DNA of 64,000 bases. It comes from Demequina muriae (GTDB taxonomy: Bacteria; Actinomycetota; Actinomycetes; Actinomycetales; Demequinaceae). The notes beneath the pieces are model-generated. The model had not been told where the DNA came from. It ran no database searches and saw nothing but the letters and a program-made list of their open reading frames with translations. The position numbers and the translations under genes are program-made. Below are positions 1-8,303 of the stretch, piece after piece (within the stretch, counting starts at the first letter, position 1; every line of letters starts with the position of its first letter). The stretch is taken from the NCBI RefSeq assembly GCF_030418295.1, contig NZ_JAUHQA010000001.1, positions 1,116,001 to 1,180,000 on the forward strand, given 5' to 3'.

Positions 1-17
1 TTGGGGTGACACCCCAA
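1..17. terminator. Short hairpin upstream of tRNA-Phe
   Basis: TTGGGGT and ACCCCAA pair perfectly around a GAC loop (7-bp stem), ending one base before the tRNA. It could terminate or process a transcript entering from outside the window. No T-tract is visible and the stem may continue past the window edge. Confidence 0.45.
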
Positions 18-90
18 GGCTCTGTAGCTCAGTTGGTAGAGCGTTCGACTGAAAATCGAAAGGTCACCGGATCGACGCCGGTCGGAGCCA
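18..90 (+). tRNA. tRNA-Phe (GAA)
   Basis: A 73-nt cloverleaf. The acceptor stem GGCTCTG pairs with CGGAGCC (one U-G pair), with discriminator A at 90. The D-arm region reads GCTCAGTTGGTAGAGC. The anticodon loop CTGAAAA carries anticodon GAA at 51-53, and the T arm follows. The 3' CCA is not encoded. A strong hairpin lies 6 nt downstream, so this looks like a single-tRNA transcript or the last tRNA of one. Confidence 0.97.
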
Positions 91-96
91 CTTCCC

Positions 97-126
97 GAAA
101 GCCCTCGCCTCGCGGCGGGGGCTTTC
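97..126. terminator. Terminator hairpin after tRNA-Phe
   Basis: GAAAGCCCTCGCC pairs with GGCGGGGGCTTTC over 13 bp (one T-G pair) around a TCGC tetraloop. The stem is long and stable, as expected for intrinsic termination in high-GC Actinobacteria, where the T-tract is often missing. Confidence 0.85.
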
Positions 127-230
127 TGCATGCCTGGGCCTCTGCGGCGGAAGGTCTGGGGCTGCTCGTGCGTTTGCGCTGGTGTGCCGATAGGCGGTGT
201 ACTAGGTGTCAAGCAATCAAAGGAGCACTC

Positions 231-605
231 ATGGCTGACTCGAAGCTCGGGAAAATGGTCATCAACGCGATCCTCGGCGCTGTCGCCGGCAAGTGGATCG
301 CGACCATCAAGACCGAGGTTGAGGTCACCAAGGTCGAGATCAAGTACAAGAGCCGCCAGCTCGGCATCGGTGCGGCATTCCTCGCGATCGCCGGCGCCCT
401 CGGCTTCTTCATGCTGCTGGTCCTCATCGCGGCGGCCGTCCTCGCGTTCGCGCTCATCCTCGAGCCCTGGGCCGCAGCGCTCGTGGTCGCCGGCATCCTG
501 CTCGTGATCATCGTGATCTTCGGAGCGGCGGGTGCGAGCAAGATCAAGAAGAACAAGGACCTCATGCCCACCGCCTCGATCGAGCGGATCAAGAAGCAGC
601 TGTAG
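231..605 (+). CDS. Holin-X/phage-holin-family small membrane protein
   Basis: 124 aa. The ATG at 231 follows an AAGGAGC ribosome site (219-225). An N-terminal amphipathic, Lys-rich stretch (about residues 1-45) is followed by two long hydrophobic segments (about 47-77 and 80-104) and a basic tail. This layout matches the actinobacterial Holin-X / putative phage holin superfamily III (PF07332-like). Despite the name, these chromosomal proteins are not tied to phage lysis. No phage genes are nearby. It faces the EamA gene convergently with a 33-nt gap. The function is unknown beyond being an inner-membrane protein. Confidence 0.75.
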   Translation: MADSKLGKMVINAILGAVAGKWIATIKTEVEVTKVEIKYKSRQLGIGAAFLAIAGALGFFMLLVLIAAAVLAFALILEPWAAALVVAGILLVIIVIFGAAGASKIKKNKDLMPTASIERIKKQL

Positions 606-638
606 GCACTCCTCCGCTCCGGACCCCGCCGTCTCGCG

Positions 639-1580
639 TCAGACTGCGGAGCCCGTGAGTTCCTGGACGACCTCGGGACGCGGGCGCGGCCTGCGCTGAG
701 CGAGCCACACGCCCGCCATCACCACGGCGGCGCCCACAGGCTCGTACCAGTGCAGCTGCTCACCGAGCACGAGGATGCCCAGCGCTGTCGCGATGACCGG
801 CACCGCGTAGGTGACCGACGCTGCGGTGGTGGCTCCCGCGGCCTTGACGATCTTCCAGAACCACACGTAGGCGAACGACGTTCCCGTGACGCCCAGCGCG
901 ATGAGCGACCACATGGCCGCGGAGCTGAGCTCGAACGCGGCCGGGCCCGGCGCCGGAGTGGCGAGCGCCACCGGGGCGATGATCAGCATCGAGAGCGTGA
1001 TCTGCACGGCCGACAGACCCACCGGCGAGGCCTGGATGCGGTTCAGGAGCACGCGCGACAGCGTGGATCCGATGCCGTAGCAGGCCGTGGCGCCCAGCAT
1101 GAAGGCCGCGCCCAGTGCCGGGAAGTCCTCCACGCGCCATGCGCCCAGCAGCACAGCGATGCCGAGCGCGCCGATGACGAGACCCACCAGCTGCGCACGA
1201 TTCACGCGCTCGGTCGGGATCAGCAACGCGACGAAGAGCGCGGTCCACAGCGGCGTGGTGGCGTTGAGCAGGCTCGCGAGGATGGACGTGACGTGCTGCT
1301 GGGCCAGCGGGATCAGGATGAACGGCAGCCCGGACATGAAGACGCCGACGGCCAGCAGCGCGCCCGTCATGCGCCAGGTGAGCCTGGGCACCGCGCGCAT
1401 CGACACTGCGAGCACGATCAGGACTGCCGCGCCGCAGACGAGCCGGCCCAGCGCCACCTGAATCGGAGTGAACTCGTCGAGCGCCACCTCGATGAACAGG
1501 AAGCTCGATCCCCAGGCGGCAGAGACGCCGAGGAAGTACGGCAGCCAGGCCTTCAGAGGAACGTCAGAGGCGTGGCTCAC
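639..1580 (-). CDS. EamA/DMT-family transporter
   Basis: 313 aa, about ten hydrophobic segments in two five-helix EamA halves, the usual drug/metabolite exporter length. The substrate cannot be read from sequence. The start is GTG at 1580, inside the stop of the upstream ogt gene (GTGA overlap), so the two are translationally coupled. The reading frame stays open upstream, but that sequence is ogt in another frame. A motif of the form Trp-Gly-Ser-Ser-Phe in helix 1 and Gly-Glu-Gln-Leu near the C-terminus (helices 9-10) fit the family. The pairing with a DNA-alkylation repair gene may be coincidental. Confidence 0.88.
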   Translation of the reverse strand: MSHASDVPLKAWLPYFLGVSAAWGSSFLFIEVALDEFTPIQVALGRLVCGAAVLIVLAVSMRAVPRLTWRMTGALLAVGVFMSGLPFILIPLAQQHVTSILASLLNATTPLWTALFVALLIPTERVNRAQLVGLVIGALGIAVLLGAWRVEDFPALGAAFMLGATACYGIGSTLSRVLLNRIQASPVGLSAVQITLSMLIIAPVALATPAPGPAAFELSSAAMWSLIALGVTGTSFAYVWFWKIVKAAGATTAASVTYAVPVIATALGILVLGEQLHWYEPVGAAVVMAGVWLAQRRPRPRPEVVQELTGSAV

Positions 1581-2128
1581 CGGGCCACCGTCACCGAGGC
1601 ATCGGGCGAGTGCGACGCGACCCGGAAGCCCTCGTGCTCGAGCATGGCCGCCTTGACCGACGTGCCGCCGAAACCGTAGCTGCCCAGGCGCCCGCCGGAC
1701 TGGATCACCCGGTGGCATGGCACGAACGGCGCGATGCCGTTGCGCGCACAGGCCGTGCCCACCGCACGCATCGCGCGCGGCCGCCCCGCCATCTGCGCCA
1801 GCTCCTGGTAGGAGACGACCTCGCCCCCAGGGACCGAGCGCAGCGCCGCCCACACCTCCTGGAAGAAGGGGCCACCCGGTTGGTCGACGGCGACGGTGGT
1901 GACGGCGTCCGCGTCCCCGTCCAGCCACGCGTCCACCGCGTGCTCGACGTGAGGCATCTCCCCCGCTTCCCACCCGCGGGCGGCGAGCACGCTGGGCAGC
2001 CCCGCCGCGACGTCGCGCAGCGGCCGGAAACCCGCCGCGCGCACCACCGAGTCCTCCGGGCTCACCAGGACATGGAGATCGCCGAAGGGCGTGTCGAAGC
2101 CAGCGGTGACGAGGGGGTGGACGGTCAT
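1577..2128 (-). CDS. ogt: Methylated-DNA--[protein]-cysteine S-methyltransferase
   Basis: 183 aa. It removes O6-alkyl groups from guanine in a suicide reaction, transferring them to its own cysteine. The active-site motif PCHRV is at residues 137-141 (Cys138), followed by a SYGFGG stretch and the usual C-terminal region. The helix-turn-helix DNA-binding part (SYQELAQMAGRPRAMRAVG) precedes it. No leader is evident: TAGCCT lies 6 nt before the ATG, suggesting a leaderless mRNA. It is the first gene of a two-gene unit with the EamA transporter. Confidence 0.95.
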   Translation of the reverse strand: MTVHPLVTAGFDTPFGDLHVLVSPEDSVVRAAGFRPLRDVAAGLPSVLAARGWEAGEMPHVEHAVDAWLDGDADAVTTVAVDQPGGPFFQEVWAALRSVPGGEVVSYQELAQMAGRPRAMRAVGTACARNGIAPFVPCHRVIQSGGRLGSYGFGGTSVKAAMLEHEGFRVASHSPDASVTVAR

Positions 2129-2200
2129 GGCGACAGGCTACGCCCGGACGCGTGGGCCAGTGCCAGCGCGAGTGGCACCGCCCACGCCCGGAGACGATAA

Positions 2201-2230
2201 ACGGCCCCCGCCCCGAAGGGCGAGGGCCGT
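2201..2230. terminator. Hairpin between bldC and ogt
   Basis: ACGGCCCCCGCCC and GGGCGAGGGCCGT form a stem around CGAA, with one unpaired position. It lies 15 nt beyond the bldC stop and upstream of ogt, both on the minus strand, so it ends bldC transcription before the ogt promoter at 2129-2140. Confidence 0.8.
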
Positions 2231-2244
2231 GTCGATCTCGATCG

Positions 2245-2454
2245 CTACGGGCGGCGCTGCTCCTGTGCGTCTGCGAGGAGGGCGTGAACCTCCGCCTCGC
2301 GGAAGCGGCGGTGCCCGCCCAAAGTGCGAATGGAGGAGAGCTTGCCGACCTTCGCCCATCGCGTCACGGTCTTCGGGTCCACCCGAAAGATCGCGGCGAC
2401 TTCGCTCGGTGTGAGCAACTTCTCCGGCTCCTGGACAGTGTCAGCCATCATCAC
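2245..2454 (-). CDS. bldC: BldC-family MerR-like DNA-binding protein
   Basis: 69 aa as drawn. ATGs at 2454, 2451 and 2448 are all possible starts. The core (LLTPSEVAAIFRVDPKTV, then RWAKVGKLSSIRTLGGHRRFRE) is nearly identical to the winged helix-turn-helix of BldC, the small developmental regulator of Streptomyces that binds direct repeats as a head-to-tail array. It lacks the dimerisation coiled coil of true MerR proteins. Location next to DUF3073 and purM-purF follows the order in Streptomyces. The organism need not sporulate, since BldC is widespread in Actinobacteria. Confidence 0.93.
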   Translation of the reverse strand: MMMADTVQEPEKLLTPSEVAAIFRVDPKTVTRWAKVGKLSSIRTLGGHRRFREAEVHALLADAQEQRRP

Positions 2455-2677
2455 TATCTTCCCTCAGTTCGGAAATTGGACCATCACGGGTCCTACGTGA
2501 CCCATGAGACATGCGTCACTCCCAATTATGACGACGTTTGCGCGACTTTTCCTGTTCGCTCCAGTCTGGGGAGACTCGCACCCATGTGCGTGAGCGTTGT
2601 AAAGTACGTGTCAGAACTCAAGCGGCAGGGCCCGCGATTCACGTGCGCCCGCGAAGACTCGCAGAAGGGACGGCGAC

Positions 2678-2872
2678 ATGGGGCGCGGCCGTCAGAAGGC
2701 TAAGGACGCGAAGATCGCGCGTCAACTCAAGTACTCGAACCACGGTCTGGACCTGCGCGACCTCGAACGCGAGCTGATCTCCGGATCGCCTGAGCCCGCA
2801 CCGCCGACGGCGCCGGAGCCCGACGAGGCCGAGGACCCCTACGACCAATGGGCGGACGACGACGAGCGCTGA
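2678..2872 (+). CDS. DUF3073 family protein
   Basis: 64 aa. A basic N-terminus beginning MGRGRQKAKDAKIARQLKY is followed by an acidic, Pro-rich tail ending DDDER. This is the DUF3073 signature found next to purM and bldC in most Actinobacteria. A GAAGGGA ribosome site lies 7 nt before the ATG. It is divergent from bldC. The function is unknown; the charge layout suggests RNA or ribosome contact, which is inference only. Confidence 0.92.
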   Translation: MGRGRQKAKDAKIARQLKYSNHGLDLRDLERELISGSPEPAPPTAPEPDEAEDPYDQWADDDER

Positions 2873-3070
2873 ACCGCGCCCTGGAACGTCCGTAGCGTCG
2901 CGCTCGTAGGCGCCGCGCGTCCGCATCGGCCGCCGTCCGGGCCTGAGCATCGCGCTCTGTCCGCGCGCCCCGCCGGACGCACCCGCTGACCGCTCTGCGC
3001 CTCGTGCCCTCCTCGCATTGTCCGCGCGCAGCCGTCGTCTCGGCTCTGTGTCCCGCCGCCGTCCATGACG

Positions 3071-3085
3071 CTCGGACCATCCGAG
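3071..3085. repeat. Palindrome CTCGGA-CCA-TCCGAG
   Basis: Perfect 6-bp arms around a 3-base spacer. It shares both arms with the elements at 3125 and 45131. Confidence 0.6.
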
Positions 3086-3124
3086 CCCGCAGGCGGCAGT
3101 TGAGCACAGCTCGCGCGGCGCCTG

Positions 3125-3147
3125 CTCGGATGATCCGAGTCTGATGC
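3125..3147. repeat. Dispersed palindromic repeat, copy 1
   Basis: CTCGGATGATCCGAG followed by TCTGATGC. The copy at 45131-45153 differs at only two of 23 positions. Arms are 6 bp with a 3-bp centre. Its position 5' of a gene could mean an operator or a small mobile repeat. Confidence 0.65.
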
Positions 3148-3216
3148 TCACGGCAGCCGAAAACCCAGGCTGTGGACAACGCTCACCCGCGTTCCGCCTG
3201 CGCCACAGTAGCGACC

Positions 3217-4119
3217 ATGGATCCGGTCGCGGCATGCGCGCAACGGGGAGGCGTTGCCACGTACGCGGAACTCAGCTCGTCAGGGGTGGCCCGCCGCGCG
3301 CTTGCGGCCGCCGTCGCGAGCGGCGACGTCTTCCGTATCGCGACGGGGGTCTACGCACTCCCCACCGCATCGCGGCTCGCACGCGCGGAGGCCGTCCATC
3401 GTGGCACCCGCACCTGCATCACCGCGCTCGCCGCGCACGGCCTGCCTCATCGCACCGTCGACTCGCGGCTCCACCTGGCGATACCCGCGTCGAGCAACCA
3501 TGGTCGATCGTCGCGTGATCTGCGACTGCACTGGTACGCGGGCCCGATCGCGGACGCAGGCACCATCCTTGGCGCCATCGATGTGGCGTCCCTGTGCCTT
3601 GCGGACGTCGACCAGCTCGCCGCCATCGACGCCGCACTCAACCGCGGGCTCATCGCCCCGCGCGACCTCGACCACCTCACGGTGACACCGTCGTCCCGTG
3701 CCGCCTGGCTCCGATGCCACTGCGACGACGAGTGCCAGTCGCCGCCCGAGACGTTCGTGCGCGTGGCCATGCGAGAAGTCGGACTGCCGGTCCGCACCCA
3801 GGTCCAGGTGTCCGGCGTCGGTCGCGTGGACTTCCTGGTGGACGATGCGGTGATCATCGAGGTCGATGGCAAGACCTACCACATGAACGAGCGCGCGTTC
3901 TGGGAGGACCGACGGCGCGACCGCGTGGCGCAGGTCGGGGGGCTGATGGTGCTGAGGTTCACCCGTGAGGACGTCGAACGCGACCTCGGCGGCGTGATCG
4001 CACTGGTCACGCGGGCCGTCACCATGGCGCGGAGGCGGCGCGGACTGGCACCGCTGGCGACGCGGGAGGGTCCGCAGTGGACCCCATGGGTGCGGGATCG
4101 CCGCGGGAGGCTCCAGTAA
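3217..4119 (+). CDS. AbiEi-like winged helix + DUF559/Vsr-like nuclease-fold protein
   Basis: 300 aa from the ATG at 3217; an in-frame ATG at 3172 is also possible. Residues about 1-60 resemble the N-terminal winged helix of AbiEi-type antitoxins (GGVATYAELSSSGVARRAL, then GVYALP). Residues about 170-275 read like a DUF559/very-short-patch-repair PD-(D/E)XK fold: an E in SPPETFVR, then RVDFLVDD, IIEVDGKTYH, RRRDR and LRFTREDV. The candidate catalytic set D...E-V-D-x-K is present. This two-domain form is common as a lone gene in Actinobacteria. No AbiEii toxin partner is adjacent, so a toxin-antitoxin role is not supported. Defence or DNA repair is possible. Confidence 0.75.
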   Translation: MDPVAACAQRGGVATYAELSSSGVARRALAAAVASGDVFRIATGVYALPTASRLARAEAVHRGTRTCITALAAHGLPHRTVDSRLHLAIPASSNHGRSSRDLRLHWYAGPIADAGTILGAIDVASLCLADVDQLAAIDAALNRGLIAPRDLDHLTVTPSSRAAWLRCHCDDECQSPPETFVRVAMREVGLPVRTQVQVSGVGRVDFLVDDAVIIEVDGKTYHMNERAFWEDRRRDRVAQVGGLMVLRFTREDVERDLGGVIALVTRAVTMARRRRGLAPLATREGPQWTPWVRDRRGRLQ

Positions 4120-4252
4120 CGCCGTACAAGCGACTCGGACCAACCGGGTGGTGCGCGGAACGCCGCGCCATGCGGCCGATGCGCGGGCTCAGTTCATCCG
4201 CGTCTCGTGCACGCACCTGGGCGACGGGTGCGCGTCAATCGTGCAGAGGGGG

Positions 4253-5374
4253 TCAGGCGCGGTAGGCGCCGCTGAGGAGCACCGCACCACCGTCGACGCC
4301 CTTGGCGCCGCGCACGGTGTCGGGGCCCGTCACACGGCCGTCGTCAGCGACGATCTCGCCCAGGGTCCACGCGGGCACGCCCGCGGCGGCCGATGCGGCG
4401 AGCAGGGCGTCTGCCTCGTCAGGGGCGACGATCGCCACCATGCCGACGCCCATGTTGAGCGTGGACTCGAGATCGTTCCACGGCACCGCCCCGGCGGACT
4501 GCACCAGAGAGAACACCGCGGGCAGATCCCAGGCGTCGCGGGCGACCGTCGCGGCCATGCCCCGCGGGATCACGCGCGCGACGTTGGCAGCGAGGCCGCC
4601 GCCGGTCACGTGCGAGAAGGCGCGCAGCCCCGGGGTGGAAGCCGCAAGATCCACGCACAGCTGCGCGTAGATGCGGGTCGGCTCGAGGAGCTCCTCGCCC
4701 ACCGTGCGGCCCAGGTCCGCCATGTGGTCGTCGAGCGACCAACCCGCGTGCGACGCGACGCGCCGCACCAGGGAATAGCCGTTCGAGTGCAGCCCGGAGG
4801 ATGCCATCGCGACCACCGCGTCGCCCTCGCGCACGCGCTCGGCGCCCAGCAGCGCATCGGCCTCGACGACGCCGATGGCCGCTCCCGCCACGTCATAGTC
4901 CTCGGGGTCCATGACGCCGGGGTGCTCGGCGGTCTCGCCGCCCACCAGCGCCGTGCCGGCCATCTCGCAGCCGAGCGCGATGCCGCGCACGATGTCCGCG
5001 ATGCGCTCGGGCACGACCTTGCCGCACGCGATGTAGTCGGTCATGACGAGCGGCTTCGCGCCGCACACCACGATGTCGTCGACGACCATGGCGACGAGGT
5101 CCTGGCCAATGGTGTCGTGCACGTCCATCTGGCGCGCGATGACGATCTTGGTGCCCACCCCGTCGGTCGACGACGCGAGCAGCGGCCGGCGGTAGTCCTT
5201 GAGCGCCGAGGCGTCGAACAGGCCGGCGAAGCCGCCCACGCCGCCCAGCACCTCGGGTCCGTGGGTGCGGGCCACCGCCTCCTTCATGAGCTCGACGGCC
5301 TTGTCGCCGGCCTCGGTGTCGACGCCGGACTCCGCGTACGTGAGAGGGGCCGATGCGGGCGCTAAGTGGGTCAC
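4253..5374 (-). CDS. purM: Phosphoribosylformylglycinamidine cyclo-ligase (AIR synthetase)
   Basis: 373 aa. It catalyses ATP-dependent ring closure of FGAM to AIR, step 5 of purine synthesis, in the cytosol. Visible family motifs: STDGVGTK (ATP/substrate loop), GGETAEHPG and HVTGGGLAANV. The start is GTG at 5374, overlapping the purF stop (GTGA). It is the last gene of the unit gene 6846 - purF - purM and converges on the AbiEi-like gene with a 133-nt gap. Length is typical. Confidence 0.97.
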   Translation of the reverse strand: MTHLAPASAPLTYAESGVDTEAGDKAVELMKEAVARTHGPEVLGGVGGFAGLFDASALKDYRRPLLASSTDGVGTKIVIARQMDVHDTIGQDLVAMVVDDIVVCGAKPLVMTDYIACGKVVPERIADIVRGIALGCEMAGTALVGGETAEHPGVMDPEDYDVAGAAIGVVEADALLGAERVREGDAVVAMASSGLHSNGYSLVRRVASHAGWSLDDHMADLGRTVGEELLEPTRIYAQLCVDLAASTPGLRAFSHVTGGGLAANVARVIPRGMAATVARDAWDLPAVFSLVQSAGAVPWNDLESTLNMGVGMVAIVAPDEADALLAASAAAGVPAWTLGEIVADDGRVTGPDTVRGAKGVDGGAVLLSGAYRA

Positions 5375-6846
5375 GGAGCAACCTCCACGGGCTGGGTGGC
5401 GAGCAGGTGGCGGGCGTCGACGGGTGGCTCGATGGGGTATTCGCCCGTGAAGCAGGCGGTGCACAGCCGGTCGCGGGGCTGCTCGGTGGCCTCGATCATC
5501 GACTCGGTGGAGATGTAGCCCAGGGAGTCCGCACCGAGCTGGTCACGGATCTCCTCGACGCTGCGGCCCACCGCGGCGAGCTCCTCCCGCGTGGCGAAGT
5601 CGATGCCGTAGAAGCACGGCCAGGTCACCGGCGGCGAGGAGATCCGCACGTGCACCTCGGCGGCGCCGGCCTCACGCAGCATCTGCACGATGGCGCTCTG
5701 AGTGTTGCCGCGCACGATCGAGTCATCGACCACCACGAGACGTTTGCCCGCGATCTGCTCGCGCAGCGGGTTGAGCTTAAGACGGATCCCCAGCTTCCGC
5801 AGCGTCTGCGACGGCTGGATGAAGGTGCGGCCCACGTAGGCGTTCTTGGTGAGGCCCTGCCCGAACGGGATGCCGGACTCCTGCGCGTAGCCCACGGCGG
5901 CGGGGGTGCCCGACTCGGGCGTCGGCATCACCATGTCCGCCTCGACGGGGTGCTCGCGGGCGAGGCGGCGGCCCATCTCGACCCGAGCGGCATGCACCGA
6001 CCGCCCGGCGATCGATGTGTCGGGGCGCGCCAGGTACACGTACTCGAAGACGCAGCCCTTGGGTCGCGCCTCGGCGAAGCGCTGCGAGTGCACGCCGTCG
6101 CCGTCGATCGTCAGGAACTCTCCTGGCTCGACCTCGCGCTCCCAGGTCGCGCCCACGATGTCGAGGGCCGCCGTCTCGGAGGCCACGACGTAGCCGCCCG
6201 AGGGGAGCTTTCCCAGCACGAGCGGGCGGACGCCCTGAGGGTCGCGCGCGGCGTAGAGCGTGGTCTCGTCCATGAACACGAGCGAGAACGCGCCGGCGAG
6301 GTGCGGCATCAGCTCGAGCGCGGCCTCCGCGAGCGTGTCATAGCGGTCCCAGCCGAGCAGCGCCGTGACGATCGAGGTGTCGGTGAACCCCTCCGCGCGG
6401 ATCGCGTCGTGGCGGTCGCTGCCGAGCCGCTCCTCGACCAGCTCGAGCAGCTGGGGCGTGTTCGTCAGGTTGCCGTTGTGCCCCAGCGCGACGGTGCCGG
6501 CGCGCGTGGGCCCGAGAGTGGGCTGGGCGTTCGCCCATACCGAGGCGCCGGTCGTCGAGTAGCGCGCGTGGCCGATGGCGAGGTGCCCCTGGAGTGCCTC
6601 GAGCGCACGCTCGTCGAACACCTGCGACACCAGCCCCATGTCCTTGTAGACCAGGATCTTGTCGCCCATGGACGTCGCGATCCCCGCAGACTCCTGACCG
6701 CGGTGCTGCAGCGCGTAGAGGCCGAAGTACGTGAGCTTCGCCACTTCCTCCTCGGGCGCGTAGATCCCGAACACACCGCATGCATCCTGCGGGCCCTTCT
6801 CGCCGGGGAGCAGGTCGTGGTTCAGCCGTCCGTCTCCACGGGGCAT
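5371..6846 (-). CDS. purF: Amidophosphoribosyltransferase
   Basis: 491 aa. It commits PRPP to purine synthesis using glutamine. The N-terminal nucleophile is Cys23 after a 22-residue propeptide (GPQDA-C-GVFG), so the enzyme is self-processed. The PRPP loop is VVVDDSIVRG. Four likely [4Fe-4S] ligands of the Bacillus-type enzyme are visible: Cys in KGCVFEY, in WPCFYGI and two in LCTACF. The start overlaps the upstream stop by one base (TGATG). Co-transcription with purM is assured by the overlap. Confidence 0.97.
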   Translation of the reverse strand: MPRGDGRLNHDLLPGEKGPQDACGVFGIYAPEEEVAKLTYFGLYALQHRGQESAGIATSMGDKILVYKDMGLVSQVFDERALEALQGHLAIGHARYSTTGASVWANAQPTLGPTRAGTVALGHNGNLTNTPQLLELVEERLGSDRHDAIRAEGFTDTSIVTALLGWDRYDTLAEAALELMPHLAGAFSLVFMDETTLYAARDPQGVRPLVLGKLPSGGYVVASETAALDIVGATWEREVEPGEFLTIDGDGVHSQRFAEARPKGCVFEYVYLARPDTSIAGRSVHAARVEMGRRLAREHPVEADMVMPTPESGTPAAVGYAQESGIPFGQGLTKNAYVGRTFIQPSQTLRKLGIRLKLNPLREQIAGKRLVVVDDSIVRGNTQSAIVQMLREAGAAEVHVRISSPPVTWPCFYGIDFATREELAAVGRSVEEIRDQLGADSLGYISTESMIEATEQPRDRLCTACFTGEYPIEPPVDARHLLATQPVEVAP

Positions 6847-7262
6847 CAGCGGCGCTCCTCATCCGGGGTCGAGGGGGTGGCGGGCTCTCCGGCGGCCGAT
6901 GCGGGGGCGGAGTCCGCAGCTGCGTCGCCTGGGGCGGGCGGCGGCCAGGCCGATGCCGGCGCCGTCTTGAGGTACCGGGGGGTGCCACGGTCGAGGCCGA
7001 TCGCGATCAGACCCGTCACCATGCCCCCGATGAGCGCGAAGCCGAGGCCCACCAGGATCGCGACCATGCCGCGGCCCACGCCGGTGGAGTTGGGAAGGAG
7101 CAGACCGCACAGCGCACCGGCGACGAAGCCTGCGGTCACACCCGTGCCGACCACGCGGCCGAACCGAGGTGCGCGGCGCAGGCGAGCGGGCATCGAGATT
7201 CGCCTCAGCTCGTCCTCCGAGGGCGTGTCCTCGGGCTCCGGGGGGCGGGGGGCGTCGCTCAC
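6846..7262 (-). CDS. Small membrane protein upstream of purF
   Basis: 138 aa from the GTG at 7262. The N-terminus is acidic and Pro-rich, two hydrophobic segments (about residues 35-58 and 64-88) follow, then a Pro/Ala-rich tail. No family was recognised. TACACT lies exactly 6 nt before the GTG, so transcription probably starts at the start codon (leaderless) and this gene carries the promoter of the purF-purM unit. It overlaps purF by one base, implying coupled translation. A role in purine synthesis is not shown. Confidence 0.75.
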   Translation of the reverse strand: MSDAPRPPEPEDTPSEDELRRISMPARLRRAPRFGRVVGTGVTAGFVAGALCGLLLPNSTGVGRGMVAILVGLGFALIGGMVTGLIAIGLDRGTPRYLKTAPASAWPPPAPGDAAADSAPASAAGEPATPSTPDEERR

Positions 7263-7310
7263 GCCCCAAGTGTAGGCCGTGGCCGCCACGGACGGGTCAC
7301 GGCGCGAGAA

Positions 7311-7336
7311 GGGGGCCGATGCGCGCATCGGCCCCC
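7311..7336. terminator. Palindromic terminator made of two inverted GGCCGATGC words
   Basis: A 26-bp perfect palindrome: two head-to-head copies of GGCCGATGC extended by GGG/CCC. It lies 20 nt beyond the stop of the sugar permease gene and upstream of gene 6846-7262. It serves as a terminator and contains the window's over-represented word twice. Confidence 0.8.
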
Positions 7337-7355
7337 TCGTCGCGCCCGTGGGCGA

Positions 7356-8303
7356 TCAGCCCTTCGTGGACCCCGCCAGCAGGCCACGCACGAAGTAGCG
7401 CTGCAGCGAGAAGAACACGATGAGCGGGATGATCATCGAGATGAACGCCGCCGGCGGCACGAGGTACGCGTACTGGCCGTAGTCGCCCGCGAGGTTCGAG
7501 ATCGGGTAGGTCAGCGGGTACGTCCTGTTGCTTCCGAACACCGCGGAGACGAGCAGGTCGTTCCACACCCACAGGAACTGGAAGATCGCGATGGAGGCGA
7601 TCGCCGGCAGTGACAGCGGGATGATGATGCGGAAGAACACCTGCGTGTGACTCGCGCCATCGACACGCGCGGCCTCGAGGACCTCGCGTGGGATATGGGC
7701 CACGAAGTTATGCAGGAGGAACACGCACAGCGGCAGCGCGAAGATCGTGTGCGCGATCCACACGCCCCCGAACTCTCCCGCCAGACCCAGGTTCTCCGGT
7801 CCGAGGATGCGCAGCAGCGGGATGAGCGCGAGCTGCAGCGGCACCACCTGGAGCGCGAAGATGAGCACGAACAGGAAGTTCGACCCACGGAATGGGATCC
7901 ACGCGAACGCGTACGCCGCCATCAATGCCAGGACGACCGGGAACACCACCGACGGGACCGTGACCACGATCGAGTTCATGACGTTCGCCAGCAGTGGCGG
8001 TGCGGTCGAGTTGTCGCCGAACGAGTCGAACAGCACGTAGCCGAAGTTCTCGAACGTGAGCGCGCCGTCGGCCATCACGGTCCACCACGCATCGGTGCGG
8101 TAGCGATCGCCCGGCACCAGCGCATTCATGAACAGCGCGATGGTGGGGATGGTCCACACCATGGCGATGATGATCGCCGCGGCAGTGGCCCACGGAGAGG
8201 TCAGATTCTCCTTGGCCTTCTTCGACCGAGACGTCGCCTTGCCCGCCCGGTCCTTGTCCTCCTTCAGCGGTTGCTGCACGGGAGGCTGCATGGAGGTGCT
8301 CAT
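7356..8303 (-). CDS. Sugar ABC transporter permease, MalG/AglG type
   Basis: 315 aa, six hydrophobic segments. The inner-membrane EAA loop reads EVLEAARVDGASHTQVFF followed by PLSLP, which docks the ATPase. The Lys-rich N-terminal tail is cytosolic. It is the third gene of the unit SBP - permease - permease and overlaps its upstream partner by one base (TGATG). No ATP-binding gene is in the unit, so a shared MsiK/MalK-type ATPase elsewhere must serve it (known for many actinobacterial CUT1 systems). The substrate is probably an oligosaccharide, perhaps an alpha-glucoside. Confidence 0.92.
   Translation of the reverse strand: MSTSMQPPVQQPLKEDKDRAGKATSRSKKAKENLTSPWATAAAIIIAMVWTIPTIALFMNALVPGDRYRTDAWWTVMADGALTFENFGYVLFDSFGDNSTAPPLLANVMNSIVVTVPSVVFPVVLALMAAYAFAWIPFRGSNFLFVLIFALQVVPLQLALIPLLRILGPENLGLAGEFGGVWIAHTIFALPLCVFLLHNFVAHIPREVLEAARVDGASHTQVFFRIIIPLSLPAIASIAIFQFLWVWNDLLVSAVFGSNRTYPLTYPISNLAGDYGQYAYLVPPAAFISMIIPLIVFFSLQRYFVRGLLAGSTKG

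Larger units (their letters stand above)
2873..3216. other. Intergenic region with two palindromes
   Basis: 344 bases with no supported gene. It holds one copy of the window-wide word GCATCGGC (2923-2930) and two 6-3-6 palindromes, CTCGGA-N3-TCCGAG, at 3071-3085 and 3125-3139. The second palindrome recurs at 45131 with its flank. The promoter of the downstream AbiEi-like gene should lie here, but no clear -35/-10 pair was found. Confidence 0.6.

Noticed and set aside
18-90. tRNA-Phe as an integration site
   Set aside because: No integrase and no repeat of the tRNA 3' end was seen in the window.
6-605. Long open frame starting inside the tRNA and running into the holin-like gene
   Set aside because: It reads through tRNA-Phe and its terminator; the true start is the ATG at 231 with a ribosome site.
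231-605. Prophage marker (holin family)
   Set aside because: No other phage gene is nearby; Holin-X proteins are ordinary chromosomal genes in Actinobacteria.
3217-4119. Toxin-antitoxin pair of the AbiE type
   Set aside because: Only the antitoxin-like winged helix is present and no AbiEii nucleotidyltransferase follows.
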